Positions 26,199 through 38,300 of a DNA stretch of 64,000 nucleotides are shown in pieces. The stretch spans positions 35,734,001 to 35,798,000 of the forward strand of contig NC_081822.1 in assembly GCF_030704535.1 (NCBI RefSeq), given 5' to 3'. This DNA is from Vitis vinifera. Lineage: Eukaryota > Streptophyta > Magnoliopsida > Vitales > Vitaceae. How positions within the stretch are numbered: position 1 is the first letter of the stretch; each line of letters begins with the position of its first letter. Position numbers and translations under genes: made by a program. The notes below the pieces were generated by a model. It was not told the DNA's origin. It saw nothing but the letters and a program-made list of their open reading frames with translations, and did no database searches.

Positions 26199-28116
26199 AA
26201 TTCCCACCGGATAGTCAACAAAGCTTCTATTATACCTCTCAGTTATTAATGCAATTGAAATATCTGTTTTTCAAATAAAAAATTGTACAAATGAAATTAG
26301 AGAAGAAAAAGAGAAAATAAAATAAAATATAGAATTCAAATTAATAAATTATTTTTATCTTATTTTAAATTTATTTTATTTTTTTAATATTTTTATGTAA
26401 AAATTAAATAATTTAAATATATATTTTGAAACTTTATTTTATATAGTTTTTAAAGTTTCGAATTTTAGAAGGGCTTGGATCTTTTTTCAATAAGTGGAAT
26501 GCGTTTCTTTTTCCTTAATTTTTGTGTGTGGGTGAGGAAAAGAACTGTCATCTTTCTCGGTAGTTGCATGGAAGGGTGACCAACACTTTTAGGACAAGAA
26601 AGTTAAAACCCTCATGGTGCTGGTATTGTGGGTTTGATAGGAATCATTGAGGTTGATTTTGGTGCAGTTCTTTATTTTTAATTATTTTTCATTGATTGGA
26701 AGATAGTAAAAAAATTGGAATCTTTCCTTGTTTTTGGATAACAGTGGGATTGATTGGTATTCTCTTAAGACTCAAAAAAAATGTTAAAAAAAAATAAAAT
26801 TTTCATGTTTAATTTTTTTCATAAAATCTTTTAAAGAAAATAAAAATAATTAAAAATTTATACATTTTAAAATTATTTTATATTTATATAATAAAGGAAA
26901 TAAAGTGAAATAAGTTTTGAAGAAATATATAGAAATAATTTATTAATTTTGAATCTATTTTTTATTTTCCTTTCATTTTTCTTCTATATTTTCTTTCTCC
27001 TACATATTCCCTCAAATTTTTTTGGGAACCAAACATAGTCTTAATTTTTTTTCACATTTTTCTTTTGATATTTTGAAATTTACATCAACATAAACATTAT
27101 TACCTAAAATTAAAAAGATTGGGAAATTTTATGCCTTGTTTAGTAATCGTTTTCGAAATTAGTTCTCAAAAATAGTTTTTAATAACAATTTTTTAAAACT
27201 GTTTTCTACTATTTTATATAACAAAAATCTATTTGGGAACTTGAATCGTTTTTAACATGTTTTAAATATTTTTAATTATATTTTAAAACTAATTTTTATA
27301 TCTAATGCTTTACTTTTAATCATTCTATATAGTTGTATAATTATTTTCTAAAACAACCCTAAAAACAATTTATTTTCTGTTCTTAATATTAAAAAACAGT
27401 CTATGATTATTAAACATGTTTTCTTATTTTTTTATTCTGAAGAATAAAAAATTATTCTTAAAACCAGTTTCTAAATAGGTCTTATATCTCTTTATCGATT
27501 AAAACCATCTTATTTGCCGTCAAATTATTCAAAAAATAAAATCATAAAAATAATTTATGAACATAAATACATTAGAAATTTATTTTTAATAATGTTGAGA
27601 AATTAGGCCATTTTGAGATCAAACCAGTTTAGCCCATTTCGTAAAATAATGACCTGCTAACTAATATCCGCAACAACATCCAGATTCTAATAAATTTTGA
27701 AGACATTGACGATTTGTTCAGTAATGAAAATGCTTACAATTTTTTTGATCTTATGTTTTGGTTATTAAAAAATGAAAAAGAAGAATTGAGTTGATCTTTC
27801 CTCTAATAAAATATTTGTATTTTCCATATATCAAACACCCCAAAAATAAATAAATAACATAGATCGAGAGGTTAGACAAGAATTGGCCATCTACAAGCCA
27901 GCCGTGTTGACACTGGTTATGAACACTTACAAGGCACCAAGGGTGAAGGTGCCAAAGCATTGCCCTTAAAATATAGATAGTTACTTTTGCAAGAGGAAAT
28001 ACACCTTCCTCAAAACCATTTTATGTTTGAGAATTATGGATAATTATGATTTTTTAAAAGTTGCAATTAAACAAAAATTATGTTGATATATCACATTGTA
28101 AAGTGTGAGACTCATA
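26199..28116. other. AT-rich intergenic stretch
   Basis: There is a possible decayed Tourist-like MITE between about 26770 and 27045 (TTAAGACT at the left, GGGAACCAAACATAGTCTTAA at the right). Nothing else is recognised. Confidence 0.35.
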
Positions 28117-28435
28117 GGTTATGGTTGGCTACTAGAAAATATAAACAAAAGAAAATAGAGAAGAAAAGCACAAAAAAATAAAGAAAGAAAAATAAAAAAT
28201 ATATTTAAAATCAATAAATTATTTTTATATGCTATTTCAAAATCATTTCACTTATTTTAACTTTTTTATAAAATGATCAAATAATTTAAAAATATATAAA
28301 TTTTTAACTAATTTAAATTATATTTTATTTCGTTTCATATTTTTATAATATAATCAAACATAAAAAATAAAAAATAAAAAATAAAAATCAGTTTTTTTCT
28401 TTCCCTAATATACTTTCCGAGAACCAAATATAACC
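28117..28435. mobile_element. Tourist-like (PIF/Harbinger) MITE
   Basis: The left end GGTTATGGTTGGCTACTAG and right end CCGAGAACCAAATATAACC are imperfect inverted repeats. They are flanked by ATA on both sides, a 3-bp duplication of PIF/Harbinger size. The core is AT-rich with no coding frame. Confidence 0.55.
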
Positions 28436-28900
28436 ATAAAGTTCCATGTAAACACACTTAAAACTTACCATCAAATACTACTTTTAGCAGATTAAGAAGC
28501 TCTTGGTGAGGATGTAGTTGGATTCAGAACTTTTGATAATCAACTATCCAAGCCACCAACTCAACAAGAGTGACACAATGGTAATAATGCAATGTTCTCA
28601 AACCCAAATCATATATTGGATCATATAGAAATCGGTTTCTCAAGAAAAAGAATGGAAATCCAATTAAGCAAATGCCACAAATGAAATCAGAATGAGAAGA
28701 AAAGCACAAATTTCATTTTTCATAGATTCATCCAAACAGTCAACCAGGTAACAATACTGAATTCAACATGTTTATAAAGGATAATTACATGCATTTACTC
28801 CAGTAAAGTTTTATGTACAAGCAGTGTTATGTTAGAAGCACAAATGGCATTATTACAGTAAATGGGGATGATGAAGCAAATGGTTTCAATACAATCTTTA
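28436..28900. other. 3' flank of the DUF2062 gene
   Basis: Expected 3' UTR and downstream flank of the minus-strand gene; no other feature seen. Confidence 0.35.
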
Positions 28901-31900
28901 TCACACATCCCTTACCTTTAGCTTCACTTCCATGTGGGGATGGACGGGCTTCTTCGGACTTGAAGGAACAGGACTGAATTTGCGAACCAGGAGTTTGCAA
29001 CACGGCAAAAATATTATGTAGAGTATGACCAAGATAAAGGGTGCTGCAACAAGCCATCCCAGCAACTACAAAAGATTTGCTCAAAAATTGAAATTCAGTA
29101 AGACCTTGCAGATTCAAAGAAAGAAAGGTGAAAGGGAAATTTTACTATTAGAGTGAAATACAATTAGAGTACAATGTGAGATCAAAATTCTACAATTTCT
29201 AATGAGATCTTGGATAGATTCAAAGGGGGAAAAATCAATGATAGTTTTGCCATTTTAGTCTATTTAATTAAGAGTTAAACAAAGAAGTAGGCCACAACAA
29301 TTTCCTAAATAATTACATATTCTCTCCCCACATTTCTCTGCAATCTTCTCAGATTAATTTGCTCCCTTTCAGTTCTTTTGATTATTATGCAAACCCTGAC
29401 AGTCCTTTACTCAAAAAGATTGAATCATCATCTTTATCTACCATTTTGCAAGTCATATTCATTGGATCCCTTAAAATTGCTTAGTTGAAAGAGAGAAGCT
29501 ATCAGTTTAGAAATAGTGATTGACAACCTACCGCATGAACGATGCTTAATAAGACTTCTCGAGAAGCATGGCCAGTCAAAACCTTTTTCATAGCATCAGA
29601 CGTCAATGGAAAATGAGGTCCACCGGAAATGACTTCACCAAAGCGCAAGAAGGGAACCACCAGACTAGAATATAAAACATGCTACAACAATTAGAACATA
29701 CAGATGGACAACAAAACAAAAGCTGTGGAGGACAGCATCCATGGACAATTATCTGTAAAGCATGTACAAGCATTAGACAAACACCAGGTGTGCCTAAATT
29801 CGTCAAATGAAGTTTGGACTTGTTGGCATCCCTTTTTAAGTAATTTGTACATTGTCTGCCTTCTCATTTTTTATATTAATGCTCTATATTAGGTAGAATG
29901 AGCAAATTGTGTCTTACTCGTTAAAGTGTATGATGTACATTGTGGGCCCAGCTCCTACAAGCCTAAGTTTTTAGGAAAATTGGTTGTTCAACATGGTATC
30001 AAAGCCTTATTTGGTGGAAGGTCAAGTATTTGAAGCTCACCATTGCATGTTTATTTACCCAACTTATTAAGCCCAAAAATGAAGGCTACACGTGAGGGAG
30101 ACTATTAGAGTGCATGATATACATTGTGGATGCAAATCCTACAAGCTTATGCTATTAGGAAAATTGGTTGTCCAACACAACTAACTAATTAAGTAATTTA
30201 TATTATTCCAAAATTTCAATTTTTCTGAAATACCTTGTTAATCCATCGGGCAGTTTCCATAATCGCACTTGTAACTCATAACCCACCCATACATAATACG
30301 GAAAACAAAAAAAGGACAATCATATGAATTTCTGTAACCTTTAAGTGACAACGTGAAGCAACTAAAAAAATAAATGATGCAAAAAGTAAAGGAGAAAATG
30401 GATCAAACATGCAGCGAACTTGTAGTAATGTACAGTAAAGAAAAATTATAATGAAGGTCTTTTTAAAAAGAAAATTGGAAAAAAGGAAGATTTTGTGCCA
30501 ACTTAAAAATTTAAATGAGATACTATCTAAGAATTTGTGCCAAATCCATGTCATATATTTGCATCCGAGCAACTTCAATTTCACACTTTCTCTAGCTTTC
30601 AAATAAACAAATAGAAGTACAACTTTACATATGAACATCAGATTAAAAATTGAATTGTACCCTGTAGCTAGAAAAAATGAGAAACAGAAGAGAAAAAATA
30701 TGACTTCACATAAAAGAAACATCTATTTACCTCAACTCTATTGGAGTAGCAATGAAATTAGCAAGCATCACACTCGGAGAATGACAAAGAGATCCAAGCA
30801 ATGCAATCGCCATTCCACACAAAAACACAGTTACCCCTGTCATTAACAAAATTAGCTAAAAATATGATGTTATCCAAGGAACTCAAGTTACATCGAGTAG
30901 CTTTATGCATCCATATCATAAGAAAATACAAGCAGAATTGTGCACATGGTTGGTTAATTGAGTAACTTATGCCTGTTCACCAATTTTGACCAATCAGCAC
31001 AACCACTTAATTTATTTAAAATAAGCATTGAAGTGGTGAAAAATGCCTAAGCAAAAATGACCTTATCTATAAATAAGAGAAAATGGCATGATATATTAAA
31101 GGAGAAGGAAAAGGTATGCAAACAGGACAATTCGGATTCAGGGAGTTATGGATTCTAGCATTATTTTAGAAAACATCTAAAACCTACAAAGATATTAATT
31201 TTCTCCTGAGTGGGTCAGTGTAAGAAGGCAGAGCAGGAACGAAATGAGAGAAACAAGCTTGCTATAGAACTCTAGTCTGCAAAAAATTGTTTTCCTCTGC
31301 ATCTCTTTTAATCAGTTTAGATATAGAAGTAGAAAGAACATCCATCTATTTGTTGCTAGATAGCACTTTCACGTTATTTTCTTCGTTTATTTTGTAGCCA
31401 GACAATCATGGTGGATATCTTTCATGAATGGTAATTCACTAGAAAAGTAAAAACAGCACATGCAATAATGGAACATAACTCAAAAGAAGCAAGTGAAAGA
31501 ATCAAGAAAGGAAAGCATAACAGAGGATTCAAGAAAGGTTTACAATGAAAAATGAATTCATGATCTTTAAAAATCTGGAGTTCTCATTTCTGGTGATAGT
31601 TATAATGCTGCTCCTAAATGCACAAAAAAGAAATGTGGGTGGGATTAGACCACAGATACCCAGACTACTCTGAGTGCCTGCTTTGATACTCAACAACATA
31701 TACAAAAGCATTCTCAATGTCATCCAAGAAAGCCTAAAAACAAAAAACAAAAAACAAAAGAAGAAAAAGGAAGAAGAACATCAGCACGTTTAAGGGGGGG
31801 GGGGGGGGGGAGTTAGCAATTCAGAGGTTTAAATATTCTTTTGTATGTAATATTTGGGGTTGAGCTAAATTGTATATGGAAGAGGAGCCGCATTCCCTTT

Positions 31901-33240
31901 TAGGATTCCTGGAGTGGCTAGCCTCCAGTTAAGGGGTGGTTTGTGTTTGGCCTTTTTGCTTGTAAGGCCTTAGCCGCCTTGTATACATCCTATATACTTT
32001 GGGGCTTTTTAGCCTTCTTTTAATGAATTCTGTGTTTGCTTATAAAAAAAAAACAAGTTCTAGGCAGTGAACAATGAAGTTAATCCATGAGCCAGACTTC
32101 TTTGACCTTGAACACCAATCCAAAACAACCCAATTCTAGGCTGTGAGCAGTACTTCCCGCCAAACAACCACCCGCCTCCTCTTTCTGGAAGACATCGGTC
32201 TTTTCAATATAATTTTCACTAGAAGTTACAATTCTGCCAAACGGTTACTAGACCCACATTCTCTTTAAGTTCAAAGTCATAGAATGGCATCAAAATATCA
32301 TAAAATTTGCAATACAAAATCAAGATATCATCTGGATGCACTCAATTCATATAGTTGAGTCAGGGTCAAGATGAATACAAACTGCTAGAACGATAAAATA
32401 ATATTTCAAACAAATAATTTTTTGATTATTTAATAAAGTTTATTCCCAAAATACTGCTATTAAAATAAAATTAGAAATGCCCAAAACCAACATACCACAT
32501 ATAGGAAATACTCCCAAAGTAATCCCAAGAGCTGCAGAGAAAGCCAATTGCTTCGGCTCCGCCCCCCTAAGAAAATTCAACCCAATTTCTCATCAATACC
32601 TCAAAAAACGATCATTCATGAAGAAATCAGAATCTCGATTGTTTGCTACCAAATTTTAGATCAAACAACAAGCATTTCAAAATCAATCCAAGTAGAGAAC
32701 ATCAGAAGGCAGATTATAAGCAAAAACATAATATCCCCAAAAGATTAATATAGTAGCATTGAAAGAGTTGAGCTTGCTTAGTAGTGGAAATGGAATGGCA
32801 TTTTCAGAGTTTTTTTCTCTAAAGAATTAAAATTTTTAACTCTTTTTTAATAGATGAAGTGTTTGCATTTTTCAAAGCTATTCCTTTCACGTCTTGTGGA
32901 CATGTCTCATCTTCAGGAAATCTCCCAAAAATCATTCCTTGAAAGCAGGTCAGCAAATTTCCGAAACTGACAACAGTTCTGGATTCCCCAAGTAAACAGG
33001 CCCTAAAAATTCAAGCATGCCAATTCAAATCCAACACAAAGAAACACACAATTCAAATCCAAACCTTGAACTGATTTACACAGAAACATACACAAACAGA
33101 CGTGAATTACTTCCAATATCACCAAATCCTAATCAACCGAGAGAGAAAGGCAGTGACCTGCGAAGGATTTGGAGAAGAGGATCCACGATCTTCTTATTGA
33201 ACCAAGGGCCAACTCCGATCTTCGTGGGGGAAACCGGCAT
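28901..33240 (-). CDS. DUF2062-domain small membrane protein
   Basis: Five exons: 33240-33158, 32566-32496, 30836-30731, 29664-29532, 29065-28901; phases agree (2,1,2,0) and the product is 185 residues. It starts MPVSPTKIGVGPWFNKKI and ends KLKVRDV. The DUF2062 core is seen as GAEPKQLAFSAALGITLGVF, PICG|VTVFLCGMAIALLG, SLCHSPSVMLANFIATPIEL. A C-terminal membrane segment is LLGWLVAAPFILVILYIIF. Hydrophobic runs suggest two or more membrane passes. The biochemical function of this family is unknown to me. The longest intron (32495-30837) carries a LINE tail and intron 3 carries a TRIM-like element. It is head-to-head with the GDPD gene, 2.07 kb between start codons. All borders are GT-AG and no lesion was found. 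Confidence 0.88.
29919..30177 (+). mobile_element. TRIM-like miniature LTR retrotransposon in a DUF2062 intron
   Basis: Two direct repeats of about 73 bp (29921-29993 and 30105-30177) share ATTGTGG, TCCTACAAGC, TTAGGAAAATTGGTTGT and end CAACA. Directly after the first lies TGGTATCAAAGCC (29994-30006), close to the tRNA-Met primer-binding site TGGTATCAGAGCC. A purine run GTGAGGGAGA (30093-30102) precedes the second repeat. This order (LTR, PBS, short spacer, PPT, LTR) with no coding sequence fits a TRIM. Repeats differ at many positions, so it is old. Confidence 0.65.
31794..32052 (+). mobile_element. Truncated LINE 3' end with poly(A)
   Basis: The block runs from a G-homopolymer (about 17 G at 31794-31810) to a run of ten A ending near 32051. 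It carries the TTGTATACATCCTATATACT and GGGGCTTTTTAGCC stretch I associate with plant L1-type LINE tails, then TGTGTTTGCTTATAAAAAAA. No reverse transcriptase frame remains, and target-site duplications were not found. It lies in intron 2 of the DUF2062 gene. Confidence 0.45.
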
Positions 33241-35307
33241 TTTCTCGAGAAAACTCCGCCCAATTTTCCCGGAAAAAAATGAACCAAATTTACTTTAGGG
33301 TTTCTTCAAGCCTCTTCTTCTCTTTAAATTCCCCCGGTGGATTGAAACTGAAACAATTTCAGACTCATGCAGTATTAAATTTCTCCTAGAAATTGGTGTC
33401 GATTCCTTTTCAGAAATGAAATCATTTAATTTTCGTGAGACCGACACAAAGCTTGTTTTTAAAGAAGAAATTTTATTTTATTTTACTTTTATTTTATTTT
33501 TTAATTTGTCTTGTTAACAGCAGGAATAAGGTTGTGACGTGGCAACTCGCAACTTGCCACGGTGGAAAGAAGGGGTTCTTTTCAAATAATAATAATAATT
33601 TTTCACCATAATTTAATTTTTTTTTTCATAATTTTTATAACAAGTAAAATAAGGGAATTTATTCCTTTGTTAATAAATATAAATTAAAAAATGGCAATTG
33701 AGTTCCATCAAAGAAAGGCATTGCCTCCAATGCACTTCGACCGACCATGGGGCATCATATTTTAAATGTATCTTATTATATTTTTAATTTTCATTTTTTT
33801 ATTTATATAAATTTTTAATCCTAATAACATTCATGTATTAAATGTAAATATAAAATACTACCTTTAATCCTCATACTATATGACCATACAATTAATGGAA
33901 TATTTAGAATAGTTTTAGGGTTTATACATTTTTTATAAATTTAAATATAAAAAAATATTTTTTCACCCTTTAACCAGATAATGTGAAAGTTTTTGACTTA
34001 TTTTAAATTTTAAATTAATTCTCAATTTTTTATTTATAAAAATACTTAGAAAATGTCTCAAATATATTCTAAATAATTGATTTTATTCCAAAATCTGTCA
34101 AATATGTTTTTCAATTCCAAAAAGTATTTCACCACAACCTCTAAAGGTATGTTTAATGACATTCTTTTTTTTTTTTTCTACAAAAAAAATAGTTATCAAG
34201 AAATAGTTTTCTTTTTAATAACTTTTTAAATGATTCTTAATTGTTTTTAAGAACATAATTTTATTTAAGAACTTAAATATGAAAATTAATTTTTTTAATT
34301 TAATTTAATTTCTCTAAAGGTATGTACATTACTTTTTATTTATTATTTAAAACAGAAAATAAAAATTAAATTAAATTATTATTTATTTAATTATATATGT
34401 AATAGAAATGGAATGAAGTGGTATAAGAAACTATACCATTATCTTAACAGCCATTATAAAGTCTATGTATTTGGTGGTAATTTTAAGAAATATTTTTAAT
34501 TAAAAAAATATTTAAAAAAAATTATATATTTGGCAAAATTTTAAAAATACTTTTAAAAATTTTAAAAATATTTTTTAATATTGAAAAATTATTTATAGCG
34601 TTTCCGGAAACTTCATATGTAATTATTCTAAAAACGCTTCCAACAAAACACATCAACTAAAATATTGTAAGAAACTGTTTTTAAAAATATTCCTTAAAAA
34701 ATGTGGAATTTAAAAATATCAAATTCACAACATGTTTTCAATTATTTCTGAAAATGAAAATGCAACTGCCAAATGGGCCATGTGGTACAAACTACAAACT
34801 CCCCATCTATTCAACTTAATCTAAAAAAAAAAACAAAATATTTTATCTTTTATTTCTGATATTGGACTAATATTTAAATATAAATATTTTTTATTCATTC
34901 ACTAAGTATAAAATTATTTTTAAAATACATTCCTAAATAAAATTTAATGGTACATTATTTTTATTTTTATTTTTATTTCATAAATAAAAAAAGTGAATAA
35001 TATAAAAAATAGGGGTTATACTTAAACTAAGTAAATGAAAATTCAATAATAAAATAATATTCATATTATTATCCATTTTTATAAAATATTATTAATTTTC
35101 TCAATAAATACTAAATAAAATTGTACACTATTATCAGATTTATATTTGACGTTGCTATTAAAAATTCATTTTTCTAAATAAATACAATACAAGAATTTAA
35201 TTAATTTTACAGATATTTACCAAAAAGTCCCCGAACTTCTATCATTCTTCACAAAAGCATGGCTTTATGCCTTTGATTCTCTCTCAGAAGCCTTTGACTG
35301 TGAAAAA
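33241..35307. promoter_or_regulatory. Shared 5' intergenic region of DUF2062 and GDPD genes
   Basis: The two genes diverge from this 2.07-kb stretch. Near the DUF2062 side, 33533-33562 holds GTGACGTGGCAAC followed by TTGCCACGG, an ACGT-core bZIP-type motif with a nearby inverted partner. The centre is very AT-rich. A small conserved-looking 5' leader precedes the GDPD start at 35308. Promoter use is inferred from gene orientation only. Confidence 0.4.
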
Positions 35308-38300
35308 ATGGCGATCTCCAGGATTGGGAAGAAGCAACCACAGCTTCAGAGACATGGGCGGAGCCAGAGATACCTAAGAATCTCATCTTTCAGATCCGTA
35401 CGTTTCATCATCATATGCCTTGCCTTCATCGCTATCGTGCCCCCCATTTTCTTCCATTTTCGACTCAGACGTTTCCATCAGGTAGGAATTTATTGCAGTC
35501 AAAACCCGGTTTTTGTTTCTATGTTTCAGGTTCTTGATCGATCCAAGAAGATGTATTTTTCTTGTTATTTTTCGAATTAATTTAATCTGGTACTGTAAAA
35601 TCTCTTTTTGTTTTGGACCCATATGTTGTTTTCTTTTGGGGGAGAAAATCTCTGCTTGTTTCGATGAAAAATTTGCAATCGAAGTCAAAACCCAAGTTTT
35701 ATTTTCATGTTTTAGGTTGTTGATGAGCCCATATGGTAATCAAATGTCTGTTTTATGGTATTTATACCTACTGAAAATTTTGCTGTAGATTTGAATACCT
35801 GGGAGTTTTTCATAAAAAAAATAGGGTGGATTTTTTATTATGTTACTTAAATGCCCAAGTGATGAACCGTATTAAGGCTCAGCTGTATTGTAGGAATGTG
35901 ATGATCACATCCATGCTTAGTTTTATTTGGATTTTTTGTTTTGAGTATTTAAAGTTGTGAATCAGGGAAAGATAAAATTGGTATCTTGTTTTAATTAACT
36001 ATCTATTATTTGCTGAAATTAATGGATGGAAGTGACACCTGGTAGATAATATTCTTGGCAGATTTTCTCTTTGATATTAATTTGGGATAACTTATTTTTA
36101 GCAATTTTTGTATTATATTCAATGATTTTCTAAATACAGTTTATTTGAGCAAAATTTTTCTTAAAAGATGAAAACCTTAATTTGTTATTGGTTTGGTTAC
36201 TCTTTGTTAATGGGCGGGGAGCAACATTTTGAAGACTTGTGGTTTTAACATTTAGAAAACAGGGTATTGAAGCAAATTCTCTGACAAATTTTACTTACCA
36301 CAACTTCTAGAAAATGAAAATGGAACCTACAAGCCCAAATTCTTTCTTGGCTGACGGTATTTTACTTGAAATACATTTTTATTTAATGAGGGGATATGTT
36401 TGACTCTACTATTAGGCATTGGCTAATTAGTTTTCTGTTTTGTATAATTGTCGCACAGATGCAATTGAGAAAGTGTGGTTGGTTGAATAATCCTCCTCTT
36501 GTATGCGCTCATGGCGGTGACTCAACCAAGGCTTTCCCCAACACTGTATGCATTTCATGTCCATTTTTATTGCCTTTTTCATATAAGTGTTATATTTGAG
36601 ATGCTAATTCATCTTCCAGGCCTCGAGGTCTGAGATTCTATTTGTTATGTATTAGTTATTTTCCAATTATAGTTCTTGAGTAGCATATGATAAATCATAA
36701 ATGAGGCAAGTAAGTTTAACACCTCCAACAGCCTTATCTAGGATTGAATACTATGATATTAGTTTAGGCCTAAAAACTTGTATAAGTTTCTTCTGTAGTG
36801 TTTTAATTATGATAAATTCTAATTTTATTTTTGAGAAGGGTCCAAAAATTACTTGAGAAGTTTTTGTTGCTAATATCTCTAACTGGCATGGCAAGATTCA
36901 GTGTCAAATGAGATAAGTTGTTGATCCTCTCTCTGACCCTCGTATGACTGCATTTTTCTGGAATAATTTGTATATAAATCAGGGTGAACTGGGGCAGAAT
37001 GAAATACTAGTCCACGCTACACATTAGTTTGGCTTATGTTGGGTCGCCTAAGCTGTCAACCCTGTATAAACTGACTTTAGGTTTGATTTTATTTTTCCTG
37101 CAGCAGCTTGATATTGTGCCTAAAAGAATGTAGAACCATGTTGTTGCTAATTATTGAATAGGATCTTGAACATTAATTGGTTTACGGTCACTGAAAAGTG
37201 AGCATTCTTTGATATTTTTTAAATAAATGAGGATTATGGTGCTAGAATCGGCCAGTCCCCTCTGATGTTAGTTAAAAGGTTGTCCATAGATGCACTAACA
37301 GGTTTCAGCATCTTCAGTCATGCATTTTTATAAAGTACATGTCATGCTGAAAGTTTTTAATTCTTATTTTCTTTCCTTTCTTCTTCAATTTACAGATGAA
37401 TGCATATCGAATTGCTCTTCATTCACAAGTAGATTGCATTGAGATTGATGTTTCTCGCTCTTCAGATGGAGTTTTGTTTGCTCTTCATGACAGGTATTTT
37501 TTTTTGCTTTCACCTCACTGTAAACTGGTTTGCCACCTTCCACTTCCTGGTTATCATCTTGTGCAAATTAATGACTTTAATTAGTTAATAGAGAATGCTT
37601 TGCCGTGTTTAAGTAAAATTTTGTTATGTAGGATGAACCTTCATTACCTTTCCTGCTCTGGGACTTATAATATACTGATTCATATGAATCCTACCACTGT
37701 TTAAATACCCTGATTTACCTGGTGCTGGTTGTTGTGGTTGCGGTCAGCACCCTGAGATTTGAGTCCCCATGGAGAGTCCTAAGGGTTTGGACATGGAAGG
37801 TTCCTCAGTTATCATAAAAAATAAAAAATAAAATAATGATTCATATGAAATTTTAATCCAGTTATGCTTTGTTTCGCTTAGTGAAGGTTTGTAGTACTAA
37901 ATTTTGACTATGGTAAACCATTGCTTGTCAATAGATAAATCTCATTTAGTGTCTAAACTTTGTACTTCAACAATAATGTATAGTAGATTTTTGAGGTTTT
38001 ATGTTTTGAGAAATTGCATTAAGGTAACCAATAGCAAGAAAGAAGAAGGTGCATCTTGAACATTTTTTTTCATCAGTGGAAAGATACGTTGAGAAGGAAG
38101 AGTTATTTATTGAAACAAACCTTGTAGAGAACATCATTTGCAGCATGTTGCATCCTTCAGAATAATCTGACTTTTTAATTCATTTTCAAGCATTATTAAC
38201 CTTAGATTGTCTTAAAATTATCCTTGATGCTGCTTGGAGACTTGATTCTTACATGTCACAGGCAGGGAGTTGCAGCGGATATCTGGTAACATGACTGCCA

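Noticed and set aside
30276..30722. Minus-strand open frame of 148 codons
   Set aside because: It lies in a DUF2062 intron, is Phe/Leu/Cys-rich by T-rich composition, and lacks a domain.
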